64,000 nt of DNA, from the NCBI RefSeq assembly GCF_029846235.1, contig NZ_JARVWP010000014.1, forward strand, positions 107,001 to 171,000, written 5' to 3'. The stretch's first letter is position 1. Each line of letters starts with the position of its first letter. Under the pieces are notes generated by a model that made no database searches, had not been told where the DNA came from, and worked only from the letters and a program-made list of their open reading frames with translations. The translations under genes and the position numbers were made by a program. Source of the stretch: Bradyrhizobium sp. CER78 (GTDB lineage Bacteria > Pseudomonadota > Alphaproteobacteria > Rhizobiales > Xanthobacteraceae). This document shows positions 43,269-53,079 of this stretch, piece by piece.

Positions 43269-44222
43269 TCACCGCGTTGCAGATGATGGTGCGATCGCCT
43301 GTACCGCGTCGCGCAGCCAATGCGTGAGGGCCTTGATCTTGGGATCGGCGCCGGCCTCGATCTGATGCACCAGCCAGAAGCTCAGCTCGCTGCTCGCCGG
43401 CGGGTCGATCGCAGCGATCAGGGTCGTGCCGAATCCGGGATGGCTGCGTACCAGCGGATCCATGGTCAGCACCACGCCGACGCCGTGCTGGGCCGCCTCG
43501 AGCGCGATCGGAAGGCTGTCGAGCGTGACGTCGCGCCGGGTGTCGTGATCCTCGATCGAGAGGCCGTGGACCGCGAACCAGTCCGACCAGGCGCTTGGGA
43601 AGAAAGCGTTGTGAATGAGCGGGAGTCCCAAAAGATCGGCTGGAGCCGTGACCGGATGTGCTTCAAGAAACGATGGGCTCGCCGCCGGCAGGCCGCGCAC
43701 GGTGAGCAATCGGGTTCTGGTCAAACCTGGCCATGGCCCCCGCCCGATGCGGATGCCGGCGTCGACCTGCTCGATGCTGAAGTCGACCATCCGTGCGGTG
43801 ACCTCGAGGCGGAGATCGTAGCGCGGCCAGCGGCGGGCGAAATCGCGCAGATGCGGCACCAGCACGGTTTGTGAGAACAGCGCGGATGCGCTCAACCGAA
43901 TCTGGCGCGTCTGCCCATCGGTTGCGAGGTCGTCGAGCCCGCGATTGATGGCGGCGAGACCACGGCGAACCTGGTGGGCGAAACGCTCTCCCGCCGGCGT
44001 GAGCCGTACCGAACGGCCGACCCGGCTGAACAGTCGCTCGCCGAGCTGCGCCTCCAGACTTCCGAGTTGATGGCTGATTGCCGACGCGGTGAAACCGAGC
44101 TCTTCGGCTGCGCGCCGGAAGCTCAGCAGGCGGGCGGCGGCTTCGAAGGCGAGCAGAGCGGAGGTCGGAGGAATGCGGGCGCGGGAGGCTGAGATCGGCG
44201 GCGGTGAATGATTGTCATGCAT
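43269..44222 (-). CDS. LysR-family transcriptional regulator (GcvA-like)
   Basis: A 317-residue LysR-type regulator. The HTH is at ~20-80: ALLAFEAAARLLSFRRAAEE, LGFTASAISHQLGSLEAQLG and RLFSRVGRSVRLTPAGERF. The effector domain starts near residue 105 (RQIRLSASALFSQTVLVPHL). The sequence is nearest in style to the GcvA/AmpR branch. It points away from DUF882, with no divergent partner, so its regulated gene is not obvious; LysR regulators usually control a divergent neighbour, and here the space upstream (44223-44483) leads only to the end of the DUF882 gene. Confidence 0.92.
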   Translation of the reverse strand: MHDNHSPPPISASRARIPPTSALLAFEAAARLLSFRRAAEELGFTASAISHQLGSLEAQLGERLFSRVGRSVRLTPAGERFAHQVRRGLAAINRGLDDLATDGQTRQIRLSASALFSQTVLVPHLRDFARRWPRYDLRLEVTARMVDFSIEQVDAGIRIGRGPWPGLTRTRLLTVRGLPAASPSFLEAHPVTAPADLLGLPLIHNAFFPSAWSDWFAVHGLSIEDHDTRRDVTLDSLPIALEAAQHGVGVVLTMDPLVRSHPGFGTTLIAAIDPPASSELSFWLVHQIEAGADPKIKALTHWLRDAVQAIAPSSATR

Positions 44223-44483
44223 GATGAAGCTAATTCACGTGCAATTCGCTGGCGGGACGGCCGCTGTGGCGGCGACACTATCGCGCCAAGTCGGGATATG
44301 CTCGTTCCCCCGCGCGTTGATCCATCACGTTTTCGCGGGTCTTCCCGGTGATGCATCCGCCCAGGGGGCGCTCATCGCCGTAACCGGAGCATGGAGGTCA
44401 CCAGGGCCGCAGCCTTCCGCGCACCGGACCTATCGGCGGTGCGGATCAGCGCGATGTCATCGTTGGCTGGCGTGCCGAAGCAC

Positions 44484-46079
44484 TCAGCGCAGCGAGGCGG
44501 TGCGCAGCACGAAGGACTGGGTGGTCAGGGGGGCGGTCGCCGAGCCCGAGAAGTGGTCGCAGGTCATGCCCATCATCGGATCTTCCGAGAAGGTCATGGC
44601 GACGGCGGCCTGTGGCTTCACGAAATGAGCCCGCATCAGGCTCATGTCGGTGTCGCCAAGCACCGTGGTCAGCATGGCATTGCTCGCGCTCGGCGCCAGC
44701 ATCACCACGCGCATCCAGACATCGTTGCCCTTGGCGGCCGAGATCCGCGCCGACGTCGTGATCACGCCCTGGCTGGGCGCGCCCTTTGCGACGACGGTGT
44801 TGATTTCGGTGCTGGGCGACGCCGCATTGCGCGTCGGGCGCACATTGCGCGGGATCGGCGCGGTCGCCGCGACGATGTTGGCGCGATCGACCGGTGACGA
44901 TGCAGCGGGCGCATAGGCGAGCGCCTTGTTGAAGTTTTCGGTCGTGCTGGCCGTGGTCTGCGGATCGGCACCGCCGACCGCCTCACGCGCCTTCAGCGCG
45001 GCGATCTGCGCAGCCGATGCCTGCTTCGGCGCCGCCGACTCGTCGCCCCAGAAGCCGCGGGCATTGATGATGTCGGCGGGCGATTGCGGCTCGGTATTCT
45101 CCGCGGTCTGCACCACCTGCATCGCCGGCCTCGCCTTCGGCGTCGGAACCAGCTGCGCGTCGGCGGCGGCGAGCTGGATGGCGGCCGCGAATTGCGGCTT
45201 GGCGCGCGGCAGCGGAATCGGATCGGCGGATTTGGCGGGCGCTGCGGCCGCAACCACGGAGTTGGCGGCGGGCTTGTCGTTGACGCTGGCCGCGCCTTCG
45301 TCTTCATCGTCACCCGACTTGCCGGCCCCGAACAGCTTCGCGAACAGCGTCGGCTTGCTGATCACAGCGGCATCGTCGCCATTGCCGCGGCGCTCGATGT
45401 CGGCCTTGGCGAGCTCATAGCCCTTCAGCGGCGTGCCGTCGGTCGGGACATGGACAGTGCGGCCGTCGGGGAACACCTTGACCAGCTGCTCACGGGTCAT
45501 TCGCGGCCAGTGGCGAATGCCGCCGGTGTCGAGATGCACGAACGGCGAGCCGGAGGTCGGATAGAAGCCGACGCCGCCGCGCTGCAGGCGCAGGCCGGCG
45601 TAGCGGATCTGCTCCAGCGGCACGCCCGGAATGAAGAAGTCCATCGCATGCCCCAGCATGTGCTGGCTGTGGCGCGCGACGCCCGAGGAGCGGCGGCGGA
45701 GCATGGCGTTGGTGGCGGGGGCGCGATAGGCGGAGATGATCTGGATCGGCTGCTTGCCGTCGACGTCGCGATAGACTTCCCAGAGGATGTCGAACAGATG
45801 GCGGTCCATCACCGTCTCATCCTGGGAGCGCCAGTCGCGCAGGAAGTGGTTGAGCTGCTTCAGCGCGGCTTCATCGTAGCGGCCATCGCGCTTGAAGGTG
45901 ACGGTGAGGTCTTCGCCGGAATGGGTGTGGTGGAACGAGAGGGTGCGGGTCTGGTTCAGCGCAGTCGCGTCATGCACCGATCCCGCGCCGGCCAGCAGCA
46001 ATAGCGCGGTCAGGCCGACTTGGTACCCGGCCTTAGGCAACGACAGCGGATTGCAGCGGCGTGCGAAGACAGCCAGCAC
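44484..46079 (-). CDS. DUF882 (YcbK-like, peptidase M15 fold) exported protein
   Basis: A 531-residue exported protein. After an N-terminal hydrophobic segment (VGLTALLLLAGAGSVHDA) comes a DUF882 domain (~40-195), of the M15/D-Ala-D-Ala peptidase-like fold: LSFHHTHSGEDLTVTF, IQIISAYRAPATNAMLRR, and the metal-site pieces SQHMLGHAMDFFIP and FVHLDTG. These give the H-x6-D and later His of zinc carboxypeptidases, so it may trim peptidoglycan. The remaining ~330 residues are Ala/Pro/Lys-rich and probably disordered, with a partly ordered end (TTSARISAAKGNDVWMRVVM on). It lies next to the L,D-transpeptidase gene in the same direction. Confidence 0.85.
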   Translation of the reverse strand: MLAVFARRCNPLSLPKAGYQVGLTALLLLAGAGSVHDATALNQTRTLSFHHTHSGEDLTVTFKRDGRYDEAALKQLNHFLRDWRSQDETVMDRHLFDILWEVYRDVDGKQPIQIISAYRAPATNAMLRRRSSGVARHSQHMLGHAMDFFIPGVPLEQIRYAGLRLQRGGVGFYPTSGSPFVHLDTGGIRHWPRMTREQLVKVFPDGRTVHVPTDGTPLKGYELAKADIERRGNGDDAAVISKPTLFAKLFGAGKSGDDEDEGAASVNDKPAANSVVAAAAPAKSADPIPLPRAKPQFAAAIQLAAADAQLVPTPKARPAMQVVQTAENTEPQSPADIINARGFWGDESAAPKQASAAQIAALKAREAVGGADPQTTASTTENFNKALAYAPAASSPVDRANIVAATAPIPRNVRPTRNAASPSTEINTVVAKGAPSQGVITTSARISAAKGNDVWMRVVMLAPSASNAMLTTVLGDTDMSLMRAHFVKPQAAVAMTFSEDPMMGMTCDHFSGSATAPLTTQSFVLRTASLR

Positions 46080-46344
46080 TATGAGCCCACCCAGTCGACG
46101 AGCGTTCGGTCGGCACCTTTCGCAGACCCCCTGCGGAAGACGGTGAACGCTTTCTTAAAGCGGGAGGGTTAACCGAGGTTTACCGACCCGCCCCCAAGTT
46201 AGGCTTAACTAACTGGGCGAGTGTGGCAAAAAATAGCCCAGTCCCCCGGCTGGCACCGGGAATGGTTAACGTAAACGATCTCGCTTTTTGAGCGAGGTCG
46301 TTGATTTTGCTTCAAAATTTATCGCAATCGGGCCGCGAAGCAGA
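46080..46344. promoter_or_regulatory. DUF882 upstream region: hairpin and CtrA-like partial sites
   Basis: Two signals lie between the L,D-transpeptidase stop and the DUF882 start. 46274-46302 forms a 12-pair hairpin AACGATCTCGCT-TTTTG-AGCGAGGTCGTT (one G-T pair) 43 bases past the transpeptidase stop, probably its transcript end though without a strong T-run. On the DUF882 side, TTAA-N7-TTAC at 46169-46183 is one base off a CtrA box, and TTAACCAT lies on the minus strand at 46262-46269. Confidence 0.4.
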
Positions 46345-48654
46345 TCAGCGGGTGATCACCCGGCGCTGCTGCTGGGCCTGACCGCGGCGGGCCGGCTGCG
46401 GCTCCGGCTGTCCGAACCCTCCGAACAGGCGCTCGAAGAAATTCGGTCCGGAGGAGCCAAAGCCGCTGTTGTCGCCGGCGACATTGACGCCCGGAGGCAG
46501 GCTGCTGCTCGGCGGCCGCGCATAGCTCGGCTGGGCGTGCGCCACCACCGTTTCGAGATCCTTGCCGCGGCTGTTCTTGAGCAGCGACAGCATGGTGGCG
46601 TCGCGGCCGTAGACGTCCCTGCGGATCTGCAGCTTGCCGGCATCGTCCACGAACGCGGTCTGGTAGGTGATGTTGACCGGGATCGGCGTCGGGAATTTCA
46701 GATCGACTTCGCTCGAGCCGTACATGCTGCGGATCCGCTCCGGCGTGTAGTGCTGGTTCGGCTCGGTGATGTTGAGCAGCACGGACGCGTATTGATCCGG
46801 GTTCTGCACGCGCATGCAGCCATGGCTGTAGGCGCGCTCGTCCTTGGCGAACAGGTACTTGTCCGGCGTGTCGTGCTGATAGACCAGGAACTTGTTCGGG
46901 AAGTTGAAGCGGATGCGGCCGAGCGCGTTGGCCTCACCGGGCGGCTGCGAGACGTGGATCGAGCCGTCGCGGTTGCGCTCGAGCTTCAGGCCCATGCGCT
47001 GCAACACGGTCGGATCCTGCTGCAGGGCCGGCAGGTACTCGTTGTAGATGATCGACGGCGGCACGTTCCATGTCGGGTTGACCGTGATGTACTTCATCGT
47101 CTCGGTCAGAAGCGGCGTGGCGTGCTGGCCGGGCTTGCCGGTCACGACGCGCGTGGTCCAGACCTGCGCGCCGTTCTGCATCACCTTCAGCGTGTAGTCC
47201 GGGATGTTGAGGATCACATAGGCGTTGCCGACACTGGCGGCGCCGAGCTGGCGCGGCAGCCAGCGCCAGCGCTCCATGTTGACAATCACGGTGTCGATCT
47301 GGCGGTCGCGCTTCGGATTGTTCAGCGCCTTCACCGTGCGCTCGTCGAGCACGCCCGTCGGCTTGAGGTCGACGCTGCTCTGGAATCTCTCCACCGCGCG
47401 CGCGACGGTCGCATCATACTTCGTGCTGTCGGCATTCTCGGTGACGCCGAGCTTGCCCCGCAGGTCCGGCACGCGCGGATCGTCCATCTCGACCGCGGCC
47501 TGCTTCTTGCGCGCCGGCAGATATTTCAGCGCCGGGCCGTCCGGGATCGTGATGACCGGGCCGTCACCCTGGCCGCGCAGCTCGGCGAGCTTCTTCTTCA
47601 GCTCCTTGTAGAGCTTCTGCGGCGGATTGTAGCTGTCGAGCGCGGCCGAGGCGTCCTTGGCGGAGGTCACATTCGTGAACACTTCCGCCGGATCAATCGG
47701 GTGCTCCGGATAGAGGATGTCTGCCGACACCTGCGACCAATGCATGCGGCCGCTCTGGGCCTGGCGCGCGTAGTCCAGCATGCTGGCCGCGAGCTTCAGC
47801 TCGGCGTCGGCCAGCGCATCGGGCGTCGTCGCTGCGGCGAAATCCGGCACCGGATAGTCTGACGCATCGAGGCCGTCGGCGGCCGCGTCCTTCAGGCGGG
47901 CGATGACACCCTTGCCGGCGTCGGTCAGCTTGCCGGCCTTGGTGAACACAGGCGCGTATTCGCGGGCCGAATAGAATTTCTCGGCGGCGGCGCGCTCGTT
48001 CTTGCGATCGAAGGTGCGCAGCGACTTGTTGGCGAGCAGGTCGCGCAGCTTGTCGGCGACCGGCTGATCCTCAGCGGCGACAGTGCTCGCGGCCTTCGCG
48101 GGCTCGGTCGCGGGGGCTGCAGCCGTCGCGGGAGCCGGAGCTGCGGCGGGCGCCGTTGCGGTGGCAGGGGCGGGTGCTGCCGCAGGCGGCGCGACCGCGG
48201 CATCGGTCTTCGGTGCATCGGTCTTCGGTGCATCGGTCTTCGGCGCGTCGCCGGGCTTCGTCGCCGGCGCGGTGGCGACATCGGCGGGCTTCGGCTCGAC
48301 GGCCTTTGCAGTCGCGTTCGGCTCTGCCGGCTTTCCGTCAACGGGCTTTGCGTCAGTAGCCTTTGCGTCAGTGGGTTTGGCCTCAGTGGCCTGCACATCG
48401 GCGGGCTTCACGTTGGCCGGCTTGGCTGCGTCGGGCAGCGCGGCGGTCGTGTCGGGCTTGAAATCGCTCGCGGTGGGCGGCGGCACGTTGGCCGGTTCGG
48501 GGCGCGGGATCGCAGCGTCGATTGCAAGTTCCGAGGCGCTGGAGCGAGGCGTGTCCTGCGCGAAGGCCGAGCTCGCGGACACCGTGAGGAAGGTCGCCGC
48601 GACGGCCATCAATACGCGGTCAAATCCTCGACGGTTGTTCGAACAGTCACGCAT
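46345..48654 (-). CDS. L,D-transpeptidase (YkuD), YcbB-like
   Basis: A 769-residue exported L,D-transpeptidase making 3-3 cross-links or anchoring proteins to peptidoglycan. Signal peptide: RRGFDRVLMAVAATFLTVSA, cleavage near residue 32. Residues ~34-195 are a low-complexity Ala/Pro/Lys/Thr linker with threefold PKTDA repeats. Then a YcbB-type scaffold, a peptidoglycan-binding domain (RAVERFQSSVDLKPTG) and the catalytic YkuD domain with SHGCMRV (Cys613). ATG 48654 starts the signal peptide directly, with AGGGGG 8 bases before. ATG 48792 has a better site (AGAGGGG, 3 bases off) but puts 46 residues before the signal, so a short leader peptide is possible there. Confidence 0.92.
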   Translation of the reverse strand: MRDCSNNRRGFDRVLMAVAATFLTVSASSAFAQDTPRSSASELAIDAAIPRPEPANVPPPTASDFKPDTTAALPDAAKPANVKPADVQATEAKPTDAKATDAKPVDGKPAEPNATAKAVEPKPADVATAPATKPGDAPKTDAPKTDAPKTDAAVAPPAAAPAPATATAPAAAPAPATAAAPATEPAKAASTVAAEDQPVADKLRDLLANKSLRTFDRKNERAAAEKFYSAREYAPVFTKAGKLTDAGKGVIARLKDAAADGLDASDYPVPDFAAATTPDALADAELKLAASMLDYARQAQSGRMHWSQVSADILYPEHPIDPAEVFTNVTSAKDASAALDSYNPPQKLYKELKKKLAELRGQGDGPVITIPDGPALKYLPARKKQAAVEMDDPRVPDLRGKLGVTENADSTKYDATVARAVERFQSSVDLKPTGVLDERTVKALNNPKRDRQIDTVIVNMERWRWLPRQLGAASVGNAYVILNIPDYTLKVMQNGAQVWTTRVVTGKPGQHATPLLTETMKYITVNPTWNVPPSIIYNEYLPALQQDPTVLQRMGLKLERNRDGSIHVSQPPGEANALGRIRFNFPNKFLVYQHDTPDKYLFAKDERAYSHGCMRVQNPDQYASVLLNITEPNQHYTPERIRSMYGSSEVDLKFPTPIPVNITYQTAFVDDAGKLQIRRDVYGRDATMLSLLKNSRGKDLETVVAHAQPSYARPPSSSLPPGVNVAGDNSGFGSSGPNFFERLFGGFGQPEPQPARRGQAQQQRRVITR

Positions 48655-48963
48655 TTTCACACCCCCTGGGTGGAACTGCCCCTTAAGAATCTGGAACAGT
48701 TCAAAATCGATATTCGGTTTCATAGCTTGCGCGAAAGCGCCGGCTTCTCGAACGACTCGTATGCCTGCACGCAACGAACGCAGACGATACATTTGCCCCT
48801 CTTATGCAGCCAGCGCCACGCGGGGCAACTCACGACAAACTGACCTCGAAGCAACTGATTTCGCTCAGGCTGTGCGTTTTTGCCACGCGGCACAGCCTTT
48901 GTCTGTCACCGCCACGACACGGTTCAAAAGGTTCCCAGGTAATGGCCTCGGCGGCCTCGGGGC
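48655..48963. other. Region between the response regulator and L,D-transpeptidase genes
   Basis: 309 bases, upstream of the transpeptidase on the minus strand and following the stop of the sigma-54 regulator. It holds the second possible start (48792) and its AGAGGGG site. No repeat or clear promoter was recognised. Confidence 0.5.
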
Positions 48964-50454
<1,491 letters not shown>

Positions 50455-50513
50455 GGTTTTCCCCGCACGCTACGATTATTTGTCTCGAATCGGGGCAATG
50501 TCGCCGATGCCGA

Positions 50514-50528
50514 TTAACGCACTCTTAA
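50514..50528. promoter_or_regulatory. CtrA-like box (exact TTAA-N7-TTAA) between the sigma-54 regulator and pepF
   Basis: TTAACGCACTCTTAA: TTAA, exactly seven bases, TTAA. It lies 60 bases before the sigma-54 response regulator start on one side and 69 bases before pepF on the other, so either gene could be the target. Confidence 0.5.
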
Positions 50529-50596
50529 ACGTTGCCAGCCCGCCCTTATTCCGCCGCCGCCGACATCTTTCCGACTGAACTAAGGTTACGAACAAG

Positions 50597-52531
50597 ATGA
50601 CCTCGCGCTCCAAAACTGCGTCCAACAAGACTGCCGTCAGCAACAAGACTGCCGTCGGCAAGGCCGCCCTCCGCAAGGAGGCCGCATTGCGCAAAACCGG
50701 CGCCCAGCGCAAACCTGCCACGGGTGGACCGGCGGCAAAAACCGCAGCCGGCAAGACCGGCAAGCTTCCGGAATGGAATCTGGCAGATCTCTACTCCGGT
50801 ATCGACGCGCCGGAAGTGGCGCGCGACCTGCAGAAAATGGATGCAGATTGCGTCGCGTTTGAGACCGACTACAAGGGCAAGCTTGCCGAAAATACCGCCA
50901 GGGAAGGCGGCGGAAAGTGGCTCGCCGAGGCGGTCCGCCGCTACGAGGCGATCGACGACCTGGCCGGCCGTCTCGGCTCCTATGCCGGCCTGGTCCATGC
51001 CGGCGACAGCGTCGACCCGGCGATCTCGAAATTCTACGGCGATGTCTCCGAGCGGCTGACGGCGGCGTCGGTGCATCTGCTGTTCTTCTCGCTCGAGCTC
51101 AATCGCGTTGACGATGACGTGATCGAGCGCGCGATGGCCGAACCGGCGCTCGGCCACTACCGGCCGTGGATCGAGGATCTGCGCAAGGACAAGCCGTACC
51201 AGCTCGAGGATCGCGTCGAGCAGCTCTTCCACGAAAAGGCACAGAGCGGCTACGCGGCCTGGAACCGGCTGTTCGACCAGACCATCTCCAGCCTGCGCTT
51301 CAAGGTCGCGGGCAAGGAACTCGCCATCGAGCCGACGCTGAACCTGTTGCAGGACAAGGCGGGCGACAAGCGCAAGGCGGCGGCGCAGGCGCTCGCCAGG
51401 ACCTTCAAGGACAATGAACGCAGCTTCGCGCTGATCACCAACACGCTCGCCAAGGACAAGGAAATCTCCGACCGCTGGCGCGGCTTCCAGGATATCGCGG
51501 ACTCCCGCCATCTCAGTAACCGCGTCGAGCGCGAGGTGGTCGATGCGCTGGTCGCCTCGGTGCGCGCGGCCTATCCGAAGCTGTCGCATCGCTATTACGC
51601 GCTGAAGGCCGGCTGGTTCAAAAAGAAGAAGCTGCCGCACTGGGATCGCAACGCGCCGCTGCCGTTCGCGACGACCGGCACGATCGCCTGGCCCGAGGCG
51701 CGCAACATGGTGCTGTCGGCCTATAACGGTTTCTCGCCGAGAATGGCCGAGATCGCCGAGCGCTTCTTCGATGATCGCTGGATCGATGCGCCGGTCCGTC
51801 CCGGCAAGGCGCCGGGCGCGTTCTCGCATCCGACCACGCCGTCGGCGCACCCTTACGTGCTGATGAATTACCAGGGCAAGCCGCGCGACGTGATGACGCT
51901 GGCGCATGAGCTCGGCCATGGCGTGCACCAGGTGCTGGCGGCGAAGAACGGCGCGCTGATGGCGCCGACGCCGTTGACGCTGGCGGAAACCGCGAGCGTG
52001 TTCGGCGAGATGCTGACCTTCAAGCGTCTGTTGTCGCAGACCAAGAACGCAAAGCAGCGCCAGGCGCTGCTCGCGGGCAAGGTCGAGGACATGATCAACA
52101 CCGTGGTGCGGCAGATCGCGTTCTATTCATTCGAGCGCGCGGTTCACACCGAGCGCAAGAACGGCGAGCTCACCGCCGAGCGGATCGGCCAGCTCTGGCT
52201 CAGCGTGCAGGGCGAGAGCCTCGGGCCGGCGATCGAGATCAAGCCGGGCTACGAGACGTTCTGGATGTACATCCCGCATTTCATCCATTCGCCGTTCTAC
52301 GTCTACGCCTATGCGTTCGGCGATTGCCTGGTGAACTCGCTCTATGCGGTCTACGAGCATGCGTCCGAGGGGTTCGCCGAGCGCTATCTCGACATGCTCG
52401 CCGCCGGCGGCACCAAGCATTACTCCGAACTGCTGCGGCCGTTCGGGCTCGACGCCAAGGACCCGAAATTCTGGGATGGCGGCCTGTCGGTGATTGCCGG
52501 CATGATCGACGAGCTGGAGGCGATGGGCTGA
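50597..52531 (+). CDS. pepF: Oligoendopeptidase F (peptidase family M3)
   Basis: A 644-residue zinc metallopeptidase of family M3 that cuts short peptides in the cytoplasm. The active site is HELGHGVHQ (from ~437) with the third ligand in LTLAETASVFGEML downstream. Other family parts are WNLADLYSGIDAPE near the start of the conserved region and IPHFIHSPFYVYAYAFGDCL. The first ~55 residues are an unusual Lys/Ala/Thr-rich tail with repeats such as SNKTAV and RKEAALRKTGAQRK, reminiscent of histone H1-like tails, not part of the enzyme domain. The ATG follows AAGGTTACGAACAAG, an imperfect ribosome site. Confidence 0.92.
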   Translation: MTSRSKTASNKTAVSNKTAVGKAALRKEAALRKTGAQRKPATGGPAAKTAAGKTGKLPEWNLADLYSGIDAPEVARDLQKMDADCVAFETDYKGKLAENTAREGGGKWLAEAVRRYEAIDDLAGRLGSYAGLVHAGDSVDPAISKFYGDVSERLTAASVHLLFFSLELNRVDDDVIERAMAEPALGHYRPWIEDLRKDKPYQLEDRVEQLFHEKAQSGYAAWNRLFDQTISSLRFKVAGKELAIEPTLNLLQDKAGDKRKAAAQALARTFKDNERSFALITNTLAKDKEISDRWRGFQDIADSRHLSNRVEREVVDALVASVRAAYPKLSHRYYALKAGWFKKKKLPHWDRNAPLPFATTGTIAWPEARNMVLSAYNGFSPRMAEIAERFFDDRWIDAPVRPGKAPGAFSHPTTPSAHPYVLMNYQGKPRDVMTLAHELGHGVHQVLAAKNGALMAPTPLTLAETASVFGEMLTFKRLLSQTKNAKQRQALLAGKVEDMINTVVRQIAFYSFERAVHTERKNGELTAERIGQLWLSVQGESLGPAIEIKPGYETFWMYIPHFIHSPFYVYAYAFGDCLVNSLYAVYEHASEGFAERYLDMLAAGGTKHYSELLRPFGLDAKDPKFWDGGLSVIAGMIDELEAMG

Positions 52532-52783
52532 GGCCCGTCGACCTTCCGGCCGGCCGGGGTGAGAATCGTTCGGCGCTTTTTTTGCGCCTCACGGCATGAC
52601 CATCCCATGACGCCTGCGCTTGGGAGATCAATCCTGCCCGAGCGGCGGCCGCTGGGCCGTCGCTCGAGGGGTGAATCGGGGACGATTTGCGCTCCAAATC
52701 ACCCGATAGGGACCGCGCCGTTGCCCTGCCAATCCGTTTGCGGTAATGGCTCGCAGAACGCGAATTTCTGACTGGGGACAGCG

Positions 52784-52936
52784 ATGGCAGACCATAGCGA
52801 AGTGGCCTATACGACCGCCGACGGCAACGATTACGTGGCGCATGAGCAGACCTATGAAGGGTTTCTCATGCTGGTCAAATGGGGCACGATCAGCGTCGCC
52901 ATCCTCCTCGCTCTGATGGCCTATTTCCTGGTCTGA
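52784..52936 (+). CDS. Cytochrome c oxidase aa3-type subunit IV (small)
   Basis: A 50-residue protein, starting MADHSEVAYTTADGNDYVAH and continuing with one membrane helix (VKWGTISVAILLALMAYFLV at the end). This matches the bacterial aa3-type cytochrome c oxidase subunit IV family (PF07835): a short acidic-aromatic start with YxxHExTYxGF then a single helix. The ATG lies 8 bases after GGGGACAG. It stands 143 bases before pntAA, in the same direction, far from any oxidase core genes in this window. Its short length means it is easily missed. Role: a small single-helix subunit of the aa3 oxidase complex. Confidence 0.8.
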   Translation: MADHSEVAYTTADGNDYVAHEQTYEGFLMLVKWGTISVAILLALMAYFLV

Positions 52937-53079
52937 TCCTTAAGTCGGCTAGCGGCGCCGCCGTCCCGCGGCGGTGCCGGAATTCCTGTTGAACCCGGCT
53001 GTAAAAACCGGGGTATCCAATCTGGCGAAAATAACGCTAGTTTGAAGACGCGTGCGCCGCTCGCGCCGCCGGAGGGCCC

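Noticed and set aside
46288..47862. A 524-codon plus-strand frame opposite the L,D-transpeptidase
   Set aside because: Antisense of the YkuD catalytic region; Arg/Val-rich translation only.
52532..52783. GGCGC-TTTTTTT-GCGCC at 52574-52590 as a terminator of pepF
   Set aside because: The T-run is in the loop rather than after a stem, so it is not a rho-independent terminator; the rest of the gap has no clear signal.
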